From a bacterium (Candidatus Gribaldobacteria) CG10_big_fil_rev_8_21_14_0_10_37_21 (GTDB lineage Bacteria; Patescibacteriota; Minisyncoccia; Minisyncoccales; CG1-02-41-26): a stretch of DNA of 7,553 nt. Location of the stretch: assembly GCA_002773495.1 (NCBI GenBank), contig PFAX01000043.1, positions 1-7,553 on the forward strand, given 5' to 3'. Below the pieces are notes generated by a model. It saw only the letters and a list, made by a program, of their open reading frames with translations, had not been told where the DNA came from and did no database searches. The position numbers were made by a program, and so were the translations under genes. This document shows positions 1 to 5,096 of the stretch, piece by piece (the stretch's first letter is position 1; every line of letters begins with the position of its first letter).

Positions 1-84
1 TTGTTTGGCAAAAAAAGTGTATTTATTTCTCGCTATTGACTCACCCGCAATCGCTTTCAATAAGTTTTATTTTGTTTGGGTCAT
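1..84 (-). CDS. Rubrerythrin, 5' end only, with in-frame TAA at codon 6
   Basis: Read from ATG at 84, the minus strand gives MTQTK, a TAA stop (69-67), then NLLKAIAGESIARNKYTFF and on to the window edge. The stretch LLKAxAGESxARNxYTFFA is the first helix of rubrerythrin, a ferritin-like di-iron peroxidase that detoxifies H2O2 in the cytoplasm of anaerobes and microaerophiles. The Glu of GES is the first iron ligand of the family. Family N-termini usually read TEKNLLKAFAGES, so the TAA falls where Lys (AAA) is expected; one base change would explain it. The ATG has the same A/T-rich leader as the other genes here, which favours it as the ancestral start. A TTG at 60-58 could restart translation with the loss of only eight codons, so the gene may still work. 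The rest of the gene is outside the window. Confidence 0.75.
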
Positions 85-125
85 ATGTTTTTATTTATAT
101 TCTAATTTTATCTTAAAAATAGTTA

Positions 126-141
126 TTTTAATTAATTAAAA
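126..141. promoter_or_regulatory. 16-bp perfect palindrome upstream of rubrerythrin
   Basis: TTTTAATTAATTAAAA is a perfect inverted repeat in the 87-nt gap between the SDR stop and the rubrerythrin ATG. Its place upstream of a peroxide-defence gene would suit an operator. It is made only of A and T in an AT-rich spacer, so chance is a serious alternative. Next to it (141-160) is a 10-bp tandem repeat, AAATCAAACA/AAATCAGACA. I see no convincing -35/-10 pair here. Confidence 0.2.
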
Positions 142-171
142 AATCAAACAAAATCAGACAAAAACCTTAAG

Positions 172-966
172 TTAAGCTAATAAATAGCCCCCGTCAACTA
201 CAATCATACTGCCTGTCATATATTTCGCAGCATCGCTGGCTAAAAATAAACAGCAAGTGGCTATTTCGTCAGGCCTACCAAACCTTTTCATTGGGATTTT
301 AGCTGTAAATTGTTTTATTGTTTCACTTTGCGGATCATCAGCTTTAAGGGTGCCACCAGTCATATTTTCAACCCCTTCAGTTAAAATGCCTCCTGGGGCG
401 ATGGCATTTACTCTGATATTTTTTTCAGCTACTTCTAAAGCAAAATTTTTAGTAAAGCCCCAAACCCCGTGCTTAGAAGCGTCATAGGCGGCCAAACCCA
501 CTTGGCTTGGGTGTAAAGCGTCAATTGAAGCAATGTTGATAATAACTCCCCCACCTTGTTTTACCATTGCTTTGCCCACAATTTTACTACATAAAAACAC
601 ACCCTTTAAATTAACCGCTTGAATTTTATCCCACAATTCGCTTTCCATTTCTAAAACCGGCTTTGCAGGAAAAATCCCAGCATTGTTGACTAAAATATCA
701 ACCTTGCCAAATTCTTTTAAAGTAAAATCAACTAAATCAGCGACCTCTTTTTCCAAACTTACATCGGCTTTAATAAAAACGCAGTTTTTGCCAAGGGCCT
801 TAGCTTTGGCTTGGCCTATTTTCTCATTAATATCGCTTAAAACCACCTTGGCCCCTGCCTCTACAAAACGTTTGGCAATGCCAAAACCAATGCCCATGGC
901 AGCCCCCGTGATAACCGCTGTTTTGCCTTGAAAATTAAATAACTCTTGAATAGTTTTTTGTTGCAT
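172..966 (-). CDS. SDR-family NAD(P)-dependent oxidoreductase
   Basis: This is a classical short-chain dehydrogenase/reductase of 264 aa, a normal length for the family. The Rossmann motif TGAAMGIG is at residues 20-27 and NNAG at 94-97. The catalytic set is Asn119, Ser147 (NIAS), Tyr161 and Lys165 (YDASK), with PGG at 191-193. Asp45 at the end of strand beta-2 (VVLSD) favours NAD(H) over NADP(H). The C-terminus has the usual GSMIVVDGGYLLA. It resembles the glucose/3-oxoacyl reductase-like group, but the substrate (a sugar, polyol or acyl compound) cannot be read from the sequence. The ATG is 1 nt after the mscL stop, so it is very likely the last gene of that operon. No GC-rich hairpin follows the TAA, only T-rich sequence. 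Confidence 0.93.
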   Translation of the reverse strand: MQQKTIQELFNFQGKTAVITGAAMGIGFGIAKRFVEAGAKVVLSDINEKIGQAKAKALGKNCVFIKADVSLEKEVADLVDFTLKEFGKVDILVNNAGIFPAKPVLEMESELWDKIQAVNLKGVFLCSKIVGKAMVKQGGGVIINIASIDALHPSQVGLAAYDASKHGVWGFTKNFALEVAEKNIRVNAIAPGGILTEGVENMTGGTLKADDPQSETIKQFTAKIPMKRFGRPDEIATCCLFLASDAAKYMTGSMIVVDGGYLLA

Positions 967-967
967 A

Positions 968-1273
968 TTATTGTTTCTTTTTATCTATCTTATCTAACTT
1001 CAAAAACTTAACCCCGAAATAAACAACAAGAGCAATCACGATGAAGTCAATTAAAACAGCTAACATATCGCCCCACATAATTTTTGAAACACCCAAATCC
1101 AAAGCCGCATTTTTTAAACCTCCCCCTCTACCTAAAACCAAACTTAAAATAGGGTTAATAATGTCGTTAACAAAAGCGGCCACTACCTTAGAAATGGCAC
1201 CTCCCATTAAAAACCCAACAGCTAAACCAACAACGCCTTTTTCTCGAATAAAATTTAAAAAACCTTTTAACAT
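968..1273 (-). CDS. mscL: Large-conductance mechanosensitive channel MscL, short form
   Basis: MscL is a membrane pore that opens under high membrane tension and releases solutes during osmotic downshock. The N-terminal amphipathic helix (residues 1-11) leads into TM1 at about 14-47, with the pore-lining pattern VVGLAVGFLMGGAISKVVAAFVNDIINPIL. TM2 is at about 67-90, followed by a basic tail (KLDKIDKKKQ). At 101 aa it is shorter than the usual 130 or so, because the periplasmic loop (about 48-66) and the C-terminal cytoplasmic helix bundle are both cut down. The core gate is kept, so a working channel is plausible. It lies between the RaiA/HPF-like gene (13 nt upstream) and the SDR gene (1 nt downstream). 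The start at 1273 has the local leader …ACTAT|ATG. Confidence 0.9.
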   Translation of the reverse strand: MLKGFLNFIREKGVVGLAVGFLMGGAISKVVAAFVNDIINPILSLVLGRGGGLKNAALDLGVSKIMWGDMLAVLIDFIVIALVVYFGVKFLKLDKIDKKKQ

Positions 1274-1286
1274 ATAGTTATATTTT

Positions 1287-1643
1287 TTACTTTTTAATTT
1301 CTTTTATTTTAGCCTTCTCTCTTAAGAGCTTAATTTGTTTCTTGTTCTCTAACTTTCTTAATTGAGAAAGCAACTTTTCTAAGGCCAAATCAAACGTTTG
1401 CGTTAAGCTGTGTTTTACTTCTTGAGAAAGCAAAAGATGTTCGGCTATTTTTAAATTAAGCTTAACTGAAAAAGCGTTGTGGTGGGTTAAATATTCAGCC
1501 CGTATCGCTAAATCAGCTAAAGCTAAGTCATTTTTTTCGAGCAAGCGAGTTAAGCTCTTTAGCTTCTTTTCATTGGCATACTCTTCTAAACTTGGTTTAC
1601 ACTCTTTGCCTGTAAAATTATGATATAAAAAACGTATTCGCAT
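1287..1643 (-). CDS. RaiA/HPF-family ribosome-associated (hibernation) factor, short form
   Basis: This 118-aa basic protein fits the small beta-alpha-beta-beta-beta-alpha fold of the RaiA/HPF (sigma-54 modulation) family. The N-terminal strand is MRIRFLYHNF. A helix at 18-37 contains the family-like EYANEKKLKSLTRLL. Strands follow at 43-52 and 57-66 (FSVKLNLKIAEHLL), and a long helix at 74-117 (DLALEKLLSQLRKLENKKQ) has many Lys residues. Members bind the 30S decoding centre and shut down or pair ribosomes in stationary phase or stress. There is no C-terminal dimerisation domain, so it is like short HPF/YfiA rather than long HPF. The family assignment comes from the pattern, without strict signature residues. 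It sits 15 nt after the Nudix gene and 13 nt before mscL, in an apparent stress-related run. Confidence 0.65.
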   Translation of the reverse strand: MRIRFLYHNFTGKECKPSLEEYANEKKLKSLTRLLEKNDLALADLAIRAEYLTHHNAFSVKLNLKIAEHLLLSQEVKHSLTQTFDLALEKLLSQLRKLENKKQIKLLREKAKIKEIKK

Positions 1644-1658
1644 ATTATTGTTTATTAT

Positions 1659-2114
1659 TTACCCTAACCTGCTTCTATTATCCCTTATTTTACCCTTTAA
1701 GGCAAGTTCTTTAAAAAAAGCTTTAAAAACTGGCTTGTCGTCGTCTATTAAGTTTGGCTCTGTTTGCAAGTCCAACTCATTGAACCATTTGCCAAAATCG
1801 CCCTCTAAAACCTTAATCTCTTTTTCAAAGGTATTGCTTACTTCTTGGCAATAAGCGAATAACTCTTTATTGGCAAACTCATAGTAACCTAAAAACCAAA
1901 AATCTTTAGGTGTAAACTCCAACTCTTCTTTAATTTCCCTTAACATAATATCTTTTGGCTTTTCCTGCTCGCTTTTAGCGCCCCCGCCAAAAAAGCCAAA
2001 CTTGCCCGGCGCCCTTTTGGCTGTTAATTTGCGTTTCTGTAAAAAAATAAACACCTTGTTATTGGTTATTTTATAAGGGATTAAAACTGCTGTTCTTCTT
2101 TTATTTGTTGGCAT
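1659..2114 (-). CDS. Nudix hydrolase
   Basis: Nudix enzymes cleave nucleoside diphosphates linked to another group, such as oxidised dNTPs, ADP-ribose or nucleotide sugars, using metals held by the Nudix-box glutamates. The box is at residues 45-67: Gly45, Glu51, Arg59-Glu60 and Glu63-Glu64 match GX5EX7REUXEE. The last Gly of the consensus (REUXEEXGU) is Glu66 here, a tolerated but uncommon change; the catalytic acids are intact. The stretch before it, RAPGKFGFFGGG, is the usual strand and turn. The length of 151 aa is typical of a single-domain member. The substrate cannot be assigned. It is an operon member, 15 nt before the RaiA/HPF-like gene and 19 nt after the end of the BRO-N relic. Confidence 0.92.
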   Translation of the reverse strand: MPTNKRRTAVLIPYKITNNKVFIFLQKRKLTAKRAPGKFGFFGGGAKSEQEKPKDIMLREIKEELEFTPKDFWFLGYYEFANKELFAYCQEVSNTFEKEIKVLEGDFGKWFNELDLQTEPNLIDDDKPVFKAFFKELALKGKIRDNRSRLG

Positions 2115-2133
2115 ATTATTTACTTTTCAATTT

Positions 2134-2458
2134 TTACAAATAAAGCTTGAATGGCTCGGCTTTAGGCGACGGGATCGACTGAATTATCCTAAACATTCCC
2201 TCTCTATTGGCTGTATCAGTTAAATAATATTTTCCATCAGAAACTGGCAACTTCAGTTGTCGACAACTCAGCCCCCTCTTCTGTTGCTACCCTAACTTTC
2301 ATCTTAAACCAATAATCACGCGGATTGACGCTATCTGTCAACGCCCTTACCACATCAACAACTGAAAAATACCATAACTCTTTCTCGTCATCCCAGTGCC
2401 TACGAATTCTGCTCCATTCAAAAATCGCAATTTGTTTTTTATTTTTTATCTTTAGCAT
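2134..2458 (-). pseudogene. BRO-N / DinD-like phage antirepressor relic, frameshifted and truncated
   Basis: The first reading frame (2458 to 2237, 73 codons) begins with the BRO-N pattern: IAIFEWSRIRRHWDDEKE, then LWYFSVVDVVRALTDS, PRDYW and EEGAELST. It then drifts to TEVASF and a TGA. In the next frame the family continues without a break: KLPVSDGKYYLTDTANREG, then MFRIIQSIPSPKAEPFKLYL and a TAA at 2136-2134. The two parts are 325 nt in all, one base over a multiple of three. The protein skips a few residues around LST|KLP (family: LSTxCRQLKL), so a small deletion is the likely cause. It also stops where the family continues WLAKVGYERIQEIE…, losing about 150-200 residues. BRO-N proteins are phage or mobile-element DNA-binding proteins and the full form is common in small genomes. 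The relic sits inside the housekeeping operon. Confidence 0.85.
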
Positions 2459-2496
2459 GTTATTCTTATTTTTCTAATGCTACAACGAAACGCAAA

Positions 2497-2829
2497 TTAA
2501 TACAAACGGCCACCGATTGGCACATCTCTGTCGGGTATTATGAGAATACACTCATTTTTTTCGTCGGGTAGGCCTAAAGTTAAAACGTCAGAAACAGCTG
2601 GCCCAATTTGTCGGGGGGGAAAATTAACCACGCACAAAACTTTTTTGCCCAACAATTCATCGGCCTTATAATTTTGCTTCAATTGAGCACAAGATCTTTT
2701 AATACCAATTTCAGCCCCGAGGTCAATCTTTAATTTAAAAGCTGGCTTTTTAGCTTCAGGGAAGTCCCCTACTTCAATAATCTTGCCGACCCGAATGTCC
2801 AATTTTTGAAAATCTTCGTATATTGCCAT
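2497..2829 (-). CDS. CsaA-like tRNA-binding domain protein
   Basis: This 110-aa single-domain protein has the EMAP-II/Trbp111-type OB fold. The sequence follows CsaA closely: YEDFQKLDIRVGKIIEVGDF at 4-23, PAFKLKIDLG at 29-38, a conserved GIKRSCAQL at 42-50, and LLGKKVLCVVNFPPRQIG at 59-76. It ends with VLTLGLP and an IPDRDVPIGGRLY tail. Such proteins dimerise and bind tRNA in the cytoplasm; CsaA of Bacillus also has reported chaperone and export-related activity. The same domain occurs at the C-terminus of MetRS, but this protein has CsaA length and no synthetase part. It lies 5 nt after the CYTH gene, so the two are probably co-transcribed. The start at 2829 has the common AAATAAT|ATG leader. 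Confidence 0.88.
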   Translation of the reverse strand: MAIYEDFQKLDIRVGKIIEVGDFPEAKKPAFKLKIDLGAEIGIKRSCAQLKQNYKADELLGKKVLCVVNFPPRQIGPAVSDVLTLGLPDEKNECILIIPDRDVPIGGRLY

Positions 2830-2834
2830 ATTAT

Positions 2835-3389
2835 TTAATCTTCTTTGTGTTTATTGATAACTTCTTGCATTAAGTCACCATACTTTTTAGGTTCAACTGT
2901 GGCGTTAGGGGCAACCAAATTTAATAAATCCTGACACTCTTTCAAAGCCCCTGTTCTGTCGCCGTCATTCTTAAGCGGGTACTCAACCTCAATAAACAAG
3001 CCCAATTGCTCCACATCGTCAAGGCAAATTTCAAAATCTTTATATTTATAAATTTCTCTTACTTTTAAAATAGTAAAGGCTTCTTCAAAACCTAGCTTGG
3101 TTAAAAAGTTGATCCCCGACTCTACGCTACTTAATGGCGAGCTAAACTCCATGCCAACCCCAGTGCGGTTAATCTCTTTGAATTCAACATTTCTTTTTTC
3201 GCCTCTTCCTCTAATTCTAGCACTGAAAAAGCCTTCAATAACTTTATGCTCTTGGTCTAAATCTTTAACTCTTCCAAAGACACGATCAACTTGTTTTTCG
3301 GTTTTTAAAAGCTCTGCCGCTAAGCTTAATAATTTTTCTTTAATTGGTTCTAAGCTTTGAACTTTAGCTTTTATTTCAACTTCAATCAT
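2835..3389 (-). CDS. CYTH domain protein (class IV adenylate cyclase / triphosphatase type)
   Basis: The N-terminus carries the CYTH signature ExExK as Glu3, Glu5 and Lys7. Further tunnel residues expected of the family are visible: Arg58 and Arg60 (ARIR), Glu69 and Lys71 (VEFKE), Lys109 and Arg111 (LKVRE), Asp124-Asp125 (CLDDV), and Glu134 with Glu136 (FIEVEYP). At 184 aa it has the length of the CyaB-like branch. CYTH enzymes act on triphosphates with divalent metals: they make cAMP from ATP, or hydrolyse thiamine triphosphate or inorganic triphosphate. The sequence alone does not decide between these. In a small genome without evident cAMP signalling, triphosphatase activity is at least as likely as cyclase. 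It lies 5 nt before the csaA-like gene and 41 nt after the phosphatase-like gene. Confidence 0.88.
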   Translation of the reverse strand: MIEVEIKAKVQSLEPIKEKLLSLAAELLKTEKQVDRVFGRVKDLDQEHKVIEGFFSARIRGRGEKRNVEFKEINRTGVGMEFSSPLSSVESGINFLTKLGFEEAFTILKVREIYKYKDFEICLDDVEQLGLFIEVEYPLKNDGDRTGALKECQDLLNLVAPNATVEPKKYGDLMQEVINKHKED

Positions 3390-3430
3390 ATATTTTTATA
3401 AAATTAAATTATTATTTTTATTTTATACTT

Positions 3431-3973
3431 TTATTCTAAAGTATATTCCCAGCCAGGTTGCCAGGCCTTAGCACAGTGCCAGTCCTCGGCTATAGCTTGT
3501 TGCCATGTTTTGCCTTTAAGCAAAACATCAAGGGCTAATTGAGGGGCTTGATGAGCAACAAGGGCTATGTGCTCTTGTTGATAATTTTTCTTTAAAAATT
3601 CTAAAAAATCAGCAATTCGTGTTTCAACATCTTTGTAGCTCTCGCCATTGGGATATGGCTTGTCTACCCATTTTGTCATATCCGCCTCAAAACTATCTAC
3701 AGGTTGCTGAGCAAAATCGCCATAATTACACTCTCGCAAACGGCTATCTTGAATAATCTCTCTATTGGGAAAGTTTAAATTAGCTGAATCAATCGCTCTT
3801 TTTAAGTCCGAGCAAAAAATAACGTCAAAGTGTTTGCCAGCCACCAAAGGGCCTAACTCTTTTGCCTGTTGAATGCCTTTTTCAGACAACTCCCCGCCCG
3901 CCCAGCCAGTGGCTAAGTGTTTCTCGTTATCTGTTGTTGTGCCATGCACAAAATAAGTTATTTGAATTGCCAT
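3431..3973 (-). CDS. Histidine phosphatase (phosphoglycerate-mutase-like) family protein, altered RHG motif
   Basis: The 180-aa protein has the fold pattern of the histidine phosphatase superfamily. The catalytic His10 lies in YFVHGTTTDN, where the family has (R/x)HGxT. SDLKRA at 55-60 provides Arg59, LREC at 79-82 provides the general-acid Glu81, and the second histidine is His141 in LVAHQAP. The spacing and the GELSEKGIQQAKELG stretch (27-41) fit PhoE/CobC-like enzymes, which remove phosphate from small phosphoesters through a phospho-histidine. The residue before His10 is Val rather than the usual Arg, so phosphate binding may be weakened or the substrate changed. It is the first gene of the tight left-hand string, with 213 nt of mostly gene-free sequence upstream. 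Confidence 0.82.
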   Translation of the reverse strand: MAIQITYFVHGTTTDNEKHLATGWAGGELSEKGIQQAKELGPLVAGKHFDVIFCSDLKRAIDSANLNFPNREIIQDSRLRECNYGDFAQQPVDSFEADMTKWVDKPYPNGESYKDVETRIADFLEFLKKNYQQEHIALVAHQAPQLALDVLLKGKTWQQAIAEDWHCAKAWQPGWEYTLE

Positions 3974-4046
3974 ATAAATTTTACTATTTTAATAAAAGCC
4001 ATTATTAATTGATTTTTTTCCATTTTTGTTCATTATTGTTAAGTTA

Positions 4047-4177
4047 TTAAACAAAATCACCTAATTTAAAATCGTATAAGGGCAGTCCTCGCGCAAATGT
4101 TCTAATTTTGGGACGACTCCAAAGAAAAAATCCTTCAAAATGATAAATGTCTCGCTATTCGCTACGAGTTCATTTTA
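4047..4177 (-). other. Open, coding-like stretch after the zinc-finger gene; possible gene relic
   Basis: This stretch lies between the zinc-finger gene and the phosphatase gene. After the zinc-finger stop (4189-4187) and a second in-frame TAA (4177-4175), the same frame stays open for 37 codons to a TAG at 4063-4061: NELVANSETF…PKLEHLREDCPYTILN. The neighbouring frame is also open over part of it and ends with LPLYDFKLGDFV before a TAA at 4049-4047. Neither frame has an ATG start. It is richer in G and C than the spacers beside it, which suggests former coding sequence. I do not recognise the protein. A structured leader RNA of the phosphatase operon is another possibility, but I found no strong hairpin. 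Confidence 0.25.
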
Positions 4178-4186
4178 TTCTTGAGT

Positions 4187-4861
4187 TTAAAATAATTTAT
4201 CTAATGGCTCTGGGGGCTCGTAGCCGCAAACACCACTGCGAGGAGAATTAGCCAAAGGTAAACCATAATGGTCTTCTTCCTCGTTTTCTTCATTGTGATA
4301 CTTTTCAGCGCATTTTTCGCACACTAAAACTGACTTTTCCTCTTCTTCACTGCAAGCCGCGCAAACAAATGTCGCTTGTTCGCCACATTTTAGGCAATTA
4401 GACAAAGGCAAATAATTTCGCGCGACTAATTCCACTTTTCCTTTGCCGCTTAGCTGACAATTGCTATATTCTAACGCTTCAACGACTAATTCTGTGGAAC
4501 TGCCAAAATCGTAAGTATAATTGAGTGCTTCTGCCGGCTTTAATGTTTCAATAATACATCTTCCCTTGCCTACTTCGCCCCCGTAACCGCCGAACGAACT
4601 AAGATGGCCGCAACACTCAACCCAAACATCTCTAATTAAATTGTCCAAATCTTTTAACTTGGCTTGCTCGTTGACTTCTATAATAAGCCAAAAGTTTTTC
4701 TGGTAGGGGTCGCTAATCCTCAAGCGCAAATTCTTAACCTTGGCAGAGCCCTTCCTTTTTGGGCAAACAGCAAGATGGCTCGCGATGTCTTTTTTGGTAA
4801 AATCGCCTTGGCAAAATTTGCATTGGCCTTCGTACTTGCGCGAATTGGTTTGTGTTTTCAT
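4187..4861 (-). CDS. Zinc-finger / pRiA4b ORF-3-like domain / zinc-ribbon protein
   Basis: Three parts are visible in 224 aa. At the N-terminus, Cys14, Cys17, His29 and Cys33 form a CxxC-x11-HxxxC zinc finger. Residues about 43-131 resemble the pRiA4b ORF-3 (IS1096 passenger TnpR-like) domain: a strand LRLRISDP, a helix LKDLDNLIRDVWVECCGH, and the hallmark YTYDFGSSTELVVEALE at 115-131. The C-terminus has paired cysteines, Cys156/159, Cys167/170 and Cys181/184, with His189 and His198, then NSPRSGVCGY at 205-214. The fold's function is unknown; its occurrence on plasmids and beside transposons is known, and the zinc sites suggest nucleic-acid or protein binding. The layout resembles a family of archaeal and bacterial proteins ending in NSPRxGVCGY (from memory). 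It has its own promoter next to the Fic terminator and a leader of about 150 nt. Confidence 0.75.
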   Translation of the reverse strand: MKTQTNSRKYEGQCKFCQGDFTKKDIASHLAVCPKRKGSAKVKNLRLRISDPYQKNFWLIIEVNEQAKLKDLDNLIRDVWVECCGHLSSFGGYGGEVGKGRCIIETLKPAEALNYTYDFGSSTELVVEALEYSNCQLSGKGKVELVARNYLPLSNCLKCGEQATFVCAACSEEEEKSVLVCEKCAEKYHNEENEEEDHYGLPLANSPRSGVCGYEPPEPLDKLF

Positions 4862-5018
4862 ATTTTTATTTATTATTTATTATTATTTTTTAAAAAGATT
4901 GGCTGTCATGCTTATAATCCATTTATAGTGTAACGCCAAGCCATCAATTAAATAATTTAACTTTATTTTGTTCGTAATCTATTTTAAAAATTATGTTACT
5001 TCCCTGAACCTTTTTTTG

Positions 5019-5048
5019 ATTATAGCAAAATCACCCCCCCCTTGTCTA
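5019..5048 (-). promoter_or_regulatory. Sigma-70-type promoter with G8 spacer tract, for the zinc-finger gene
   Basis: On the minus strand TAGACA (5048-5043) matches the -35 consensus at five of six bases, and TATAAT (5024-5019) is a perfect -10. They are 18 nt apart. Eight G in a row (5041-5034) lie in the spacer. Transcription would start near 5012, about 150 nt before the ATG at 4861. The -35 lies 2 nt beyond the stem of the Fic terminator, so the two units are cleanly separated. A second, weaker match closer to the gene (TTGGCG, 17 nt, TATAAG) exists around 4910-4940. Confidence 0.6.
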
Positions 5049-5049
5049 A

Positions 5050-5084
5050 CTTAAAAAACCAGCTAAATTAGCTGGTTTTTTAAG
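5050..5084 (-). terminator. Rho-independent terminator after the Fic gene (possibly bidirectional)
   Basis: A perfect 15-bp inverted repeat (CTTAAAAAACCAGCT, 5-nt loop, AGCTGGTTTTTTAAG) starts 12 nt after the Fic stop codon. On the minus strand the right arm supplies the run of six T. Because the arms end in A6 and T6, the hairpin would also work for transcription from the other side. It insulates the Fic gene from the zinc-finger promoter immediately downstream. Confidence 0.85.
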
Positions 5085-5096
5085 AGCAAACAGGAT

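Noticed and set aside
257..487. Plus-strand ORFs (for example 257-487, 683-931, 1041-1277, 1648-1854, 3097-3360, 4664-4933, 5908-6162)
   Set aside because: Each lies mostly or wholly opposite a well-supported minus-strand gene, has no family resemblance and no promoter of its own. They are antisense shadows.
2466..2504. Short open tail on the minus strand reading INLRFVVALEK then TAA, between the csaA-like gene and the BRO-N relic
   Set aside because: It resembles a protein C-terminus, but it is only about a dozen residues and overlaps the end of the csaA-like gene in another frame. Too short to support.
4071..4125. GGGCAGTCC and GGACGACTCC as arms of a structured RNA between the zinc-finger and phosphatase genes
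   Set aside because: The two segments are not complementary to each other, and no extended stem forms. No riboswitch or ncRNA family is recognisable.
4047..4189. Reassigned UAA codon, suggested by the rubrerythrin TAA and by open sequence beyond the zinc-finger stop
   Set aside because: All ten intact genes end naturally at TAA, and the zinc-finger protein already has a complete-looking tail (NSPRSGVCGY…). Two isolated relics explain the data better.
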